DNA of 39,701 nucleotides, from contig CAKZZD010000014.1 in the NCBI GenBank assembly GCA_937886715.1, positions 1 to 39,701 on the forward strand, given 5' to 3'. Every line of letters begins with the position of its first letter. The stretch's first letter is position 1. Of the stretch, positions 1 through 8,452 are shown one piece after another. The position numbers were made by a program, and so were the translations under genes. The notes under the pieces were generated by a model, which had not been told where the DNA came from, searched no databases, and saw nothing but the letters and a program-made list of their open reading frames with translations. The stretch comes from an uncultured Bacteroidales bacterium (GTDB lineage: Bacteria; Bacteroidota; Bacteroidia; Bacteroidales; P3).

Positions 1-19
1 GGGGGGGGGGGGGGGGGGG
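1..19. other. Poly-G run at contig edge, probable artefact
   Basis: Nineteen consecutive G open the window. Read in the frame of the gene that crosses it (minus strand) they would encode only prolines, directly after a normal MnmE segment ending in the NKSD motif and a few more residues. A proline run there does not fit the family. The likeliest explanation is a false poly-G read end left at a contig edge; a real homopolymer cannot be excluded. Confidence 0.7.
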
Positions 20-1026
20 CAGGAGGGGAGTAGGTCGCTCTTGTTGACGACGTGGATGTGTATCTTGCCGTCGTTGAGGGTGTTGCCGTCGGGAGCGGGG
101 AGCGGGGAAGAGGTGTCGGAAAGGTGGATGATGACGGAGGCTTGTTCCTGGGCTTTTTGGGAGCGGAGGATGCCCTGGCGCTCGATGTCGTCGGTGGCAT
201 GGCGGATGCCGGCGGTGTCGATGATGCGGAAGAGGATGCCGTCGATGAGGAGAGATTCCTCGATAGTGTCGCGAGTGGTGCCAGGAGTGTCGCTGACGAT
301 GGCGCGATCGTCGTTGAGGAGGGCGTTAAGCAGGGTGGATTTTCCCACATTGGGAGCGCCGACGATGGCGACGGGTACGCCATGTTTGATGGCGTTGCCG
401 GTCTGGAAGGAGTCGAGGAGCACCTGTGTTTCGTCCAAGATGCGGCGGATGGTGGCCAAGAGTTGATTGCGGTCGGCGAATTCGACATCTTCTTGAGAGA
501 AGTCGAGTTCGAGTTCGAGGAGCGAGGTGAGGTCGACGAGTTGCTCGCGGAGGTGGGATAGTTTCTGCGCGTAGCCGCCGCGAAGCTGGCTGACGGCGAG
601 GCGGTGTTGTGCGGGGCTGACGGCATCGATGAGGTCGGCCACGGCTTCGGCCTGTGAGAGGTCGAGTTTGCCAGCGCGGACGGCACGGAGGGTGAATTCG
701 CCGGGCTGCGCCAGTCGGGCGCCGGCGTCGATGAGAGTGTCGATGATGTGCTGGCGGATGTAGAGAGATCCGTGGCAGGTGATTTCGACCATATCGTCGG
801 CGGTGTAGGAATGCGGTGCGGGATAGTAGGTGGCGACGATTTCGTCGATGATGTTGCCATTGTCGGTGAATCGAGCAAAGGTGGCATGCCGAGGTGCCAG
901 CGTGTGTACCGACAGGAAGGGCAGCACGATGGAGAGCGCCTCGGGACCGGAGAGGCGCAACATGGCGACGGCGCTGATGCCGGGAGGAGTGGAGAAGGCG
1001 ATGATGGTGTCGGTGTTCGGACTCAT
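1..1026 (-). CDS. mnmE: tRNA modification GTPase MnmE (3' end missing)
   Basis: MnmE, with MnmG, installs the (carboxymethyl)aminomethyl group on wobble uridine 34 of certain tRNAs in the cytoplasm. The protein opens with MSPNTDTIIAFSTPPG, typical of the folate-binding N-terminal domain. The GTPase domain follows: G1 GAPNVGKST near residue 226, G2 GTTRD near 250, G3 DTAG near 270 and G4 NKSD near 333. About 336 residues are trustworthy before the poly-G run; the family is about 450-460 long, so the rest of the G domain and the C-terminal helices with their terminal cysteine motif are missing because the window ends. It starts 19 bases after the stop of the small membrane protein and is the last visible gene of a long minus-strand array. 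Confidence 0.95.
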   Translation of the reverse strand, partial: MSPNTDTIIAFSTPPGISAVAMLRLSGPEALSIVLPFLSVHTLAPRHATFARFTDNGNIIDEIVATYYPAPHSYTADDMVEITCHGSLYIRQHIIDTLIDAGARLAQPGEFTLRAVRAGKLDLSQAEAVADLIDAVSPAQHRLAVSQLRGGYAQKLSHLREQLVDLTSLLELELDFSQEDVEFADRNQLLATIRRILDETQVLLDSFQTGNAIKHGVPVAIVGAPNVGKSTLLNALLNDDRAIVSDTPGTTRDTIEESLLIDGILFRIIDTAGIRHATDDIERQGILRSQKAQEQASVIIHLSDTSSPLPAPDGNTLNDGKIHIHVVNKSDLLPSCPPPPPP

Positions 1027-1045
1027 GGGAGGTGTGAAGGGTGGA

Positions 1046-1576
1046 TTAGGATTCTTTGGTGGAGGGGTGGTCGTCGTCGGGTTGGTCGGGGAGGTAGCGG
1101 TCGGGGTAGAGGAGTTTCATCTCGTCGTCGGTCAGTCCGAGGTCGACCTTGATGCGGTAGATGTTGGGGTAGGAAAGGAAAAGAAAGAGGACGACGACGA
1201 TGGCGAGCATGAGGAGGACGTTTTGGTTGGACAGGACCATCATGGCGCAGAGAGCGAAGACGACAAAGAGGAGGGTGGAGTAGACGGAGCGGATGTGGGA
1301 TGCGTAGCCGGCGAATTTAGTGTCGAGGGAGTCGGCCTGCCGGAGAGAGGGGATATGCTTGCGGACCACGAGGAGAGCCATGCTGAGGGCGAGAACGGCG
1401 AGGATGCTGCCTGCGATGAGCATCCATTGGGCGGTGTGGCGAGAGGGATAGAACTGCCATGGGCTGACCAGGAGGAAGAGGCTGGCGATGATGACGAAGG
1501 CCACAGAGCCCCACAGGCCGATGGCTGAAGTGCGGGCGATGGATTGTTGATGGCGATGGATGGAATCGGGGATCAT
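1046..1576 (-). CDS. Small four-helix membrane protein, unknown function
   Basis: A 176-residue protein with four clear hydrophobic segments at about residues 21-42, 50-71, 97-115 and 118-136. A short linker joins helices 2 and 3, and the C-terminal tail of about 40 residues is polar and acidic (LGLTDDEMKLLYPDRYLPD then DDDH). There is no cleavable signal peptide, so it is inferred to be an inner-membrane protein with a cytosolic tail. I do not recognise the family. It lies between uvrA (26-base gap) and mnmE (19-base gap) on the same strand, so it is almost certainly cotranscribed with both, although nothing in the sequence links it to repair or tRNA modification. Confidence 0.8.
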   Translation of the reverse strand: MIPDSIHRHQQSIARTSAIGLWGSVAFVIIASLFLLVSPWQFYPSRHTAQWMLIAGSILAVLALSMALLVVRKHIPSLRQADSLDTKFAGYASHIRSVYSTLLFVVFALCAMMVLSNQNVLLMLAIVVVLFLFLSYPNIYRIKVDLGLTDDEMKLLYPDRYLPDQPDDDHPSTKES

Positions 1577-1602
1577 AGGATTGTTGTTTTATTGTTTGAA
1601 TG

Positions 1603-4377
1603 TCAATTGAGATGGAGGTATTTGGCGGTGAAAGAGTCGGGGCACTTGAGGAGATCTTCAGGGGTGCCGGCGAAGACGACGTTGCCGCCGGCATCGCCAC
1701 CTCCGGGACCCATGTCGATGATCCAGTCGGCCACTTTGATGATGTCGTGGTGGTGTTCGATGACCACGATGGAGTGGCCGGCGGAGATGAGACGGTCGAA
1801 GGCCGATAGGAGTTTGTCGATGTCGTGGAAATGCAGACCTGTGGAAGGTTCGTCGAAGATGAAGAGTTTGGGCTGTTCGGATTCGCCCATCACGAGGTAG
1901 GAGGCCAGCTTGATGCGCTGGCACTCGCCGCCAGAGAGAGAGGAGGAAGATTGTCCGAGTTTGAGGTAGCCGAGGCCGACATCGTGGAGCGGCTGAAGGC
2001 GGCGCTGGATGGAGCGGGTTTCGTCGTCGTTGAAGAAATCGAGCGCCTGATCGACGGTCATGTCGAGTACCTGACTGATGTTTTTGCCATGATAGAGAAT
2101 CTCGAGGGCTTCGTCCTTGTAGCGAGAGCCGTGGCATTCGTCGCAGAGGAGGTGGACGTCGGACATGAACTGCATGCTGACGGTGACGAAGCCTTCACCC
2201 TGGCATGTCTCGCATCGGCCCCCCTCGACGTTGAAGGAGAAAAATCCGGACTTATAGCCGCGGGCTTTTGCAAGGGGTTGGGAAGCGTAGAGCGCGCGCA
2301 CCTCGTCGAAGACTTTCATGTAGGTGGCGGGGTTGCTGCGGGTGGAGCGGCCGATGGGGTTCTGGTCGACAAGTTCGACAGAAGAGATGCGTCGCACATC
2401 GCCGTCGAGGGCGACACAGTTGCCGACATAGTCGGCGTTGCCCTCGAAGCGGTGCTGGAGGACATCGTAGAGGATATGCTTGACGAGAGAAGTTTTGCCG
2501 GATCCGGAGACCCCGGTGACGACGGTGAAGACACCGAGAGGGATGTCGGCGTCGACATTGTGCAGATTGTTGCAGTAGGCGCCGTGGATGCGGATACGGT
2601 CGCGCCATTTGCGACGGTGGTCGGGGACGGCAATTTGCTTTCGGCCAAGCAGATAGTCGGCAGTAAGGGAGCGGGTGGCTGAGGAGAGTTTGTCGGGGGT
2701 GCCGGCGAAGACGATTTCGCCACCGAGGCGGCCTGCGCCGGGTCCGATGTCGATGAGATAGTCGGCAGAACGTATGATGTCCTCGTCGTGTTCGACCACG
2801 ATGACGGTGTTGCCCAGGTCGCGCAGCTTGCGGAGGACGGAGATGAGCCGCTGGGTGTCGCGGCTGTGGAGACCTATCGACGGTTCGTCGAGGATGTACA
2901 TGGAACCCACGAGGGAACTGCCGAGCGAGGTGGCGAGGTTGATGCGTTGCGATTCGCCGCCGGAGAGGCTGTTGCTGGCGCGGGAAAGGGTGAGATAGCC
3001 GAGTCCCACCTCGACGAGATAGGAGATGCGGTTGCGGAGCTCGGTGCGGATGCGGTCGGTGGCATCGCGTTCTGTGGGGGAGAGCGCGTCGTCGATGGTG
3101 TCGAGCCAAAGGGCAAGGTCGGCCACCTGCATGTCGACAAGTTCGCTGATGGACTTTCCGGCGATCTTGACATATTCGGCGTCGGGGCGAAGACGGTGAC
3201 CGTGGCAGCGGGGACAGACGGTGCGGCCGCGATAGCGAGCGAGCATGACGCGATATTGGATTTTGTAGGATTGCGATTCGACCCACTTGAAGAAGCCGTT
3301 GATGCCCGGGAAGACACCGTCGCCGTTCCAGAGGATGTCGCGCTGTTCGGGGGTGAGCTCAAAATAGGGTTTATGAATGGGGAAGTCGATGACAGCCGCA
3401 TGCCGGATGAAATCGTGCTTCCATTCCTGCATTTTTTCGCCGTTCCAGCAGACGATGGCATTGTCGTAGACGCTGCGACTCTTATTGGGCACGACCATGT
3501 TCTCGTCGATGCCGATGATGTTGCCGTATCCCTGACAATCGGGGCAGGCACCATAGGGATTGTTGAAAGAGAAGAAATTGGGGTTGGGCTTTTCGAAAGA
3601 GATGCCGTCGGCCTCGAAACGGTTGGAGAACTGGCGCGTGGGGCCGTCGACAACAGAAATGGTGCATGCTCCGCGCCCCTCGAAGAAGGCGGCCTGGACG
3701 CTTTCTCCCAAACGGGGAAGTTGGTCGTCGTCGTCGCGATGCACCTCGACGCGGTCGATGACGAGCATGCAATCGGCCTGGCCCTTCATGACGTCGAGAT
3801 CGGGAGAAGCCAGGATATCCTCGATTCTGAGGATACTGCCCTGGACCATCACGCGGACATAACCCTCTTGCCTGAGGATGTCGAGCTGAGAGGCCAACGG
3901 GCGAGCGGAAGAATTTTCGAGAGGGGCCAGGATGAGCACCTTGGAGGAGTCGGGCAGGGTGAGGATATAGTCGACGACATCCGATACGGAATGCCGCTTG
4001 ACCTCGACACCGGAAACGGGAGAGAAGGTGTGGCCTACACGGGCGTAGAGAAGTTTAAGATACTCATATACTTCGGTTTGCGTGCCGACGGTAGAGCGAG
4101 GGTTGGTGGTGTTGACCTTCTGTTCGATGGCCACAGCGGGAGAGAGACCATGGATATAGTCGACATCGGGCTTGGACATGCGTCCAAGAAACTGCCGGGC
4201 ATAAGAGCTGAGGCTCTCGACGTAGCGACGCTGTCCTTCAGCGAAGAGCGTGTCGAAAGCCAGTGACGATTTGCCGCTGCCGCTTAAGCCGGTGATGACC
4301 ACCAGCTTGTTGCGAGGAATCTCGACATCGATATTCTTCAGATTGTTGGCACGAGCCCCTTTAATGGTGATATTCAT
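1603..4377 (-). CDS. uvrA: Excinuclease ABC subunit A (UvrA)
   Basis: UvrA is the damage-sensing ATPase of nucleotide excision repair; it dimerises and loads UvrB on lesions. The 924 residues are near the usual family length. The first ATPase has Walker A GLSGSGKS at residues 30-37 and signature LSGGESQRINLA. The second has Walker A GVSGSGKTS and signature LSGGECQRIKLA. Zinc-binding CxxC pairs are visible (CPDCQGYG, CPRCHGHR, CETCQGEG, CDECHGSR), including the C-terminal zinc module. Motifs RQFLGRMSKPDVDYI and IEQKVNTTNPRSTVGT are classical UvrA. The start codon overlaps the stop of the upstream exported protein as ATGA, suggesting translational coupling. Bacteroidota often carry more than one UvrA paralogue; this looks like a standard catalytic copy. 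Confidence 0.97.
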   Translation of the reverse strand: MNITIKGARANNLKNIDVEIPRNKLVVITGLSGSGKSSLAFDTLFAEGQRRYVESLSSYARQFLGRMSKPDVDYIHGLSPAVAIEQKVNTTNPRSTVGTQTEVYEYLKLLYARVGHTFSPVSGVEVKRHSVSDVVDYILTLPDSSKVLILAPLENSSARPLASQLDILRQEGYVRVMVQGSILRIEDILASPDLDVMKGQADCMLVIDRVEVHRDDDDQLPRLGESVQAAFFEGRGACTISVVDGPTRQFSNRFEADGISFEKPNPNFFSFNNPYGACPDCQGYGNIIGIDENMVVPNKSRSVYDNAIVCWNGEKMQEWKHDFIRHAAVIDFPIHKPYFELTPEQRDILWNGDGVFPGINGFFKWVESQSYKIQYRVMLARYRGRTVCPRCHGHRLRPDAEYVKIAGKSISELVDMQVADLALWLDTIDDALSPTERDATDRIRTELRNRISYLVEVGLGYLTLSRASNSLSGGESQRINLATSLGSSLVGSMYILDEPSIGLHSRDTQRLISVLRKLRDLGNTVIVVEHDEDIIRSADYLIDIGPGAGRLGGEIVFAGTPDKLSSATRSLTADYLLGRKQIAVPDHRRKWRDRIRIHGAYCNNLHNVDADIPLGVFTVVTGVSGSGKTSLVKHILYDVLQHRFEGNADYVGNCVALDGDVRRISSVELVDQNPIGRSTRSNPATYMKVFDEVRALYASQPLAKARGYKSGFFSFNVEGGRCETCQGEGFVTVSMQFMSDVHLLCDECHGSRYKDEALEILYHGKNISQVLDMTVDQALDFFNDDETRSIQRRLQPLHDVGLGYLKLGQSSSSLSGGECQRIKLASYLVMGESEQPKLFIFDEPSTGLHFHDIDKLLSAFDRLISAGHSIVVIEHHHDIIKVADWIIDMGPGGGDAGGNVVFAGTPEDLLKCPDSFTAKYLHLN

Positions 4378-5810
4378 TGTGTGTCAATTATCAAGGATTT
4401 GGTGGCGACATGAGAGCCATGCGCCAGGAAGAGCAGAATGCGACGGCCAGCCAGCAGATGGGCATCGGCCAGGGTGGAAAGCGTGCGTTTTTCGATGAGC
4501 GACTTGGAGATCAGGCCGTCATGCGAAAGACGGTACATGGCTATGTTTGATTTCTTCGACAGGCTGAACTCGCGTGCCGAAAATTCGACGGTGTAGAGCG
4601 GCAGCGTGCGCTTGTGCTCGTTCTGGAAGAGGAAGAGCGAACTGTCGACGGCGACGATGGCGGCCGGGATGTCGCAATCGGGAGCATAGCGGCGCACGTT
4701 GCGGGTCCAGCGGATGGTGCCGTCGGTGTTGAAAGCCACCAGATGGAGGCCCAGCCGTGCGGAACAACCGCTGAAACCGTCTTCGGAACGCGAGAGCGCC
4801 ACCACAGCGCCATAGGGCATGGGAAAGATGCCTTCGATATCCACATTGTCGGCCAGCGAAGAATGGAGGGTGTCGGCGAAATTGCGGTTGTACAAGACGG
4901 CCATATCTTGAGGCGAGAAACGATGGCGAGATACAGCCGGAGCGGCGCCGGAGATGAAGTTGAAAGCCACCGAGAAGACCCCGCCACAAAGAGAATCAAG
5001 ACTTTGAATATCGGAGGGGACATAAGTGCCAACAGCCAAAGCACCTTGAGGGCCGGCGTGGACCAGTTGGAGGTCGTGGACCGCACCGACGGCGACGGTG
5101 TCGGTGCGGGAGGCGATGGTGTCGGGTGCGATGCAGGAATAAGAGAAAGCAGTGAAAAAATCGGAGTGCTCGAAACCGAGCGTGACAATGCTGCCGTCGT
5201 CGGTGACGAAGATATCGTCCAGCGAGGCGACAGGGAACTCGCGCGACCAGAGCGGCTGCATGCGGGCGTCGAAGAGGGTGGCCGAAGCGGCATAGTAGTT
5301 CTTGTCGACGTAGGCGATGAGGGAAACCAGGGCGCAGAAACGGCCGTTGGGGGAAGATGCCGCCCAAGCGTAGAACCTGTCGTTGCGGCCACAGTGGAAC
5401 GCTTGAACCACCACGGGGTCGAGACGGGAAGCATCGGAAAAGAGATCCATGCGGCAGATGTCGACATGCGGATTGCGAGGGTCGGAACTGTCAAGGAGCA
5501 TGAGCGAAGCAGAGCAGCTGTCGAAAGAGGAAGCCAGAAGCTCATAGCGACTGCCGTTTTCGATGGAGACGTGACGCCACACATCAGCATCACCTTCATG
5601 CAGCACCAACGAAGGCCCCGAGTGTGGGGACAGCGAGATCCAGCACTGGAGGGAATCGCACTCGCCCAGACAGGCCATAGGCGGCTGATCGGAGAGGGCG
5701 TGAGACACGGCAGGGGACAAGAGGAGGGAAAAGAAAAGCGCCATCGGAGAGAAGAGACGATGGAGAGGGGCAGGAGGGGAAGAGAAAACAGAAGCGAAAG
5801 ACGAGCGCAT
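4374..5810 (-). CDS. Exported protein of unknown function
   Basis: A 478-residue protein. A hydrophobic stretch MALFFSLLLSPAVSHA lies at residues 23-38, so either the long form has an extended n-region or translation begins at Met23; either way it looks like a signal peptide with cleavage after SHA. The mature part has about seven cysteines and repeated blocks of aromatic and Asp-Gly turns (for example DDIFVTDDGSIVTLGF and FNTDGTIRWTRN), which suggests a beta-propeller such as PQQ or WD-like blades; this is inference from pattern only. It sits 26 bases after the topoisomerase gene and overlaps uvrA by four bases. I do not recognise a named family, and its place in a DNA-maintenance operon is unexplained. 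Confidence 0.8.
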   Translation of the reverse strand: MRSSFASVFSSPPAPLHRLFSPMALFFSLLLSPAVSHALSDQPPMACLGECDSLQCWISLSPHSGPSLVLHEGDADVWRHVSIENGSRYELLASSFDSCSASLMLLDSSDPRNPHVDICRMDLFSDASRLDPVVVQAFHCGRNDRFYAWAASSPNGRFCALVSLIAYVDKNYYAASATLFDARMQPLWSREFPVASLDDIFVTDDGSIVTLGFEHSDFFTAFSYSCIAPDTIASRTDTVAVGAVHDLQLVHAGPQGALAVGTYVPSDIQSLDSLCGGVFSVAFNFISGAAPAVSRHRFSPQDMAVLYNRNFADTLHSSLADNVDIEGIFPMPYGAVVALSRSEDGFSGCSARLGLHLVAFNTDGTIRWTRNVRRYAPDCDIPAAIVAVDSSLFLFQNEHKRTLPLYTVEFSAREFSLSKKSNIAMYRLSHDGLISKSLIEKRTLSTLADAHLLAGRRILLFLAHGSHVATKSLIIDTQ

Positions 5811-5836
5811 GCTGATTGCCTGATTATTAGTGAAGG

Positions 5837-8452
5837 TCAGAAGAGTTCGGTTTGGGTGCCTTCGGCGAAGCCTTGAAGGTCGGCGTCGCTTAGGGTGTCT
5901 GCGTCGGTGTCGTCGGTGTCGTCGGAAAATTCGGGATCGGGGATGAGGGGCGTGAGCCAGTTGAAGGCCTGGACGGGGAAGGTGGTGACACGCTTGCCGC
6001 GGGCTTTGGGACTCTTGACGGCGATGAAATCGTCGACTTCGATGATCTCGGAAGATATCTTCTTTCCACTGCCTTCGGCGTAGACAACTTCGAGGCGGGG
6101 ATGACAGGAGACGGAGAGGGAGATGAGTTCACCCTCTTCGATGAAGGGTGTCTTTCGGTCGGACGGTTCGGGGGAGAAGCGCTTGAGGTAAGGGGTGCCG
6201 TCGGGGAGACGATAGAGGGCGGAGATGATGAGGGAGGGATGGTATTTGCGGATGAGGAGCAGGTCGTCGTCGAAATGGGTGGCAAGATCAAAGCCCACGG
6301 TGCGGAAAGCTCCTGACTGCATGACGACAAGGATGCGGTCCTTGCCCTTGAAAGAGCCAAGATAATCGCCGGCCTGGTTGACATTGAGGCGGCGCACGGA
6401 AGGATCGAACCATATCTGGCGGGCGCTGAGGGTGGAAACGCCTTCGCCCTTGAGGGTGATGGAACGGACAGGGTTGCGGGTGAGGATGTTGCCCATGGAC
6501 TGGCGCCCTTTGATGGCAAGGGTGCGGAAGTCGAAGTCGAAAGAGACCTTGCGGAGCTTGGGGTTGGAGACGTGATGGACGGTGACGACCTCGGCCTCGC
6601 CGTTGGGGTTGGCGGTGAAATAGAGCACTTTGGAATGGGGAGTACCCTTGGTGAGGGGATATTCGCGGTCGCGGGTGATGGAGGTGACGCTGAAGCGCTT
6701 GACGAAGACATAGCCAGCGGAGCCGTCGCGATAGATGAGGTTGTAGACGGTGCGCTCGTCGCGCTTGCGGAAGACGGAGACGAAGAGGAGCTCCTTGCAG
6801 GCCTGTGAGCCGACGAAGCCCTTCTCCTGGAGCTTGGTGACGATCATGGTGCCGTCGCGTCGGAAGACGATGATATCATCCAAACGGGAACAATCGCAGG
6901 CCACTTCGACCCCCTCTTCTCGTTTGAGCCCCCAACCGGCAAAGCCGGTGTTGTAGTTGACGTAGAGCTTCTCGTTGGCCATAGCCACTTGGACAGCCTC
7001 GATGTCCTCGAAGTTGCGGATTTCGGTGCGACGTTCGCGTCCAGCGCCATACTTGGAGAGAATGTGGCGGAAATAGTTGATGGTATAGTCGGTGAGGTGG
7101 GCCAGATGGTTCTGCACCTCGTCGATGGTCATCTCGATACCCTCGAGTTCGTCGATGGCCTTTTTGATGTCGAATTTGGAAATCTTGCGGACGGGACGGT
7201 CGCAAAGGCGGAGGACATCGTCGCGGGTGATGGGCTTTTTGAACAAGGGACGGTAGGGGTCGAAAGCACGCTCGATTTGGGTGAGCTGGTCGTCCCAGGA
7301 GCGGGCGCGGTCGTTTTCGAGGACCTTGTAGATGCGCTTCTCGAAGAAGATCTTCTCGAGAGAGACCCAGTGCCAGCGGTCCTCGAGTTCGTCGAGCTGG
7401 ATGAGGAGTTCCTGGCGGAGCAGCTCGCGGGTGCGGAACGTGTTGTGGCGGAGGATGTCGGAGGTGGATAGGAATGCGGGGCGGTCGTTGACGATGACGC
7501 AGGTCTGGGGAGAGAAACTGATCTGGCAGGAGGTGAAAGCATAGAGGGCGTCGATGGTCTGGTCGGGGCTGACGCCGGAGGGGAGGTAGACGACGATTTC
7601 GACCTGTGCGGCGGTGTTGTCGTCGACCTTGCGGATCTTGATTTTGCCCTTCTCGTTGGCCTTGAGGATGCTGTCGATGAGGACATCGGTGGTGACGGAA
7701 TAGGGGAGTTCGGTGATGACGATGGCCTTTCGCTTGTCGTCGTAGTGCATGCGAGCGCGGATGCGCAGACGGCCCCCCTGTGCACCGTCGTTCCAGCGGC
7801 TGACGTCGATGAGGCCGCCGGTGGGGAAATCGGGGTAGAGGGTGAAGGGCTGCTCTTTGAGGATGGCGATGCTGGCCTCGAGGAGCTCGCAGAAATTGTG
7901 GGGCAGGATGACGGAGGTGAGGGTGACGGCGATGCCCTTGGTTCCCTGGGCGAGAAGCAGAGGGAACTTGATGGGGAGCGACACGGGCTCCTGCTTGCGG
8001 CCGTCGTAGGAGGGTTTCCACTGGGTGGTCTTGGGGTTGAAGACCACCTCCTTGGCGAACTTGGAAAGACGCGCCTCGATATAACGGCCGGCAGCGGCAT
8101 CGTCGCCGGTGAGAATATTGCCCCAGTTGCCTTGGCAGTCGATGAGGAGATCCTTCTGCCCCATGCCGACAAGTGCATCCTTGATGGAGGCGTCGCCATG
8201 GGGATGATACTGCATAGTGTTGCCCACGATGTTGGCCACCTTGGTGAAGCGGCCGTCGTCGGTTTCCTTCATGGCATGGAGGATGCGACGCTGGACGGGC
8301 TTGAGGCCATCGTCGATGTCGGGGACGGAGCGGTCGAGGATGACATCGGAGGCATAGTCGATCCAATAGTCGCGGAACATACCCTCGAGGGGGGTGGAGT
8401 TACCCTGTTCGGGATCGGGAGTGGACAGGGGGGTGAGATCGTCGTTGTTCAT
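5837..8452 (-). CDS. parC: Type IIA topoisomerase subunit A, ParC-like
   Basis: The DNA breakage-reunion subunit of a type IIA topoisomerase (topoisomerase IV or second gyrase type), acting with a ParE/GyrB partner not in this window. The 871 residues contain DGLKPVQRRIL (residues 48-58), the helix-turn-helix segment HPHGDASIKDAL (83-94) and the catalytic tyrosine Tyr124 in AAGRYIEARLSKFA. A C-terminal propeller-like region follows, but I see no GyrA-box (QRRGGKG type), which favours ParC over GyrA. Alanine occupies the place of the quinolone-sensing serine of E. coli GyrA; this appears usual for this Bacteroidota branch rather than an acquired change. The start overlaps the lepB stop as ATGA. 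The ParC versus GyrA name is inference; the family is certain. Confidence 0.9.
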   Translation of the reverse strand: MNNDDLTPLSTPDPEQGNSTPLEGMFRDYWIDYASDVILDRSVPDIDDGLKPVQRRILHAMKETDDGRFTKVANIVGNTMQYHPHGDASIKDALVGMGQKDLLIDCQGNWGNILTGDDAAAGRYIEARLSKFAKEVVFNPKTTQWKPSYDGRKQEPVSLPIKFPLLLAQGTKGIAVTLTSVILPHNFCELLEASIAILKEQPFTLYPDFPTGGLIDVSRWNDGAQGGRLRIRARMHYDDKRKAIVITELPYSVTTDVLIDSILKANEKGKIKIRKVDDNTAAQVEIVVYLPSGVSPDQTIDALYAFTSCQISFSPQTCVIVNDRPAFLSTSDILRHNTFRTRELLRQELLIQLDELEDRWHWVSLEKIFFEKRIYKVLENDRARSWDDQLTQIERAFDPYRPLFKKPITRDDVLRLCDRPVRKISKFDIKKAIDELEGIEMTIDEVQNHLAHLTDYTINYFRHILSKYGAGRERRTEIRNFEDIEAVQVAMANEKLYVNYNTGFAGWGLKREEGVEVACDCSRLDDIIVFRRDGTMIVTKLQEKGFVGSQACKELLFVSVFRKRDERTVYNLIYRDGSAGYVFVKRFSVTSITRDREYPLTKGTPHSKVLYFTANPNGEAEVVTVHHVSNPKLRKVSFDFDFRTLAIKGRQSMGNILTRNPVRSITLKGEGVSTLSARQIWFDPSVRRLNVNQAGDYLGSFKGKDRILVVMQSGAFRTVGFDLATHFDDDLLLIRKYHPSLIISALYRLPDGTPYLKRFSPEPSDRKTPFIEEGELISLSVSCHPRLEVVYAEGSGKKISSEIIEVDDFIAVKSPKARGKRVTTFPVQAFNWLTPLIPDPEFSDDTDDTDADTLSDADLQGFAEGTQTELF

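Noticed and set aside
2788..4266. Long plus-strand open frame opposite uvrA
   Set aside because: Mirror frame of a GC-rich gene; dominated by Val, Asp, Gly and Glu, with uvrA itself fully supported by motifs on the other strand.
8180..8210. Quinolone-resistance change in the topoisomerase subunit
   Set aside because: Alanine at the place of the GyrA serine seems normal for this branch of the family; resistance cannot be inferred.
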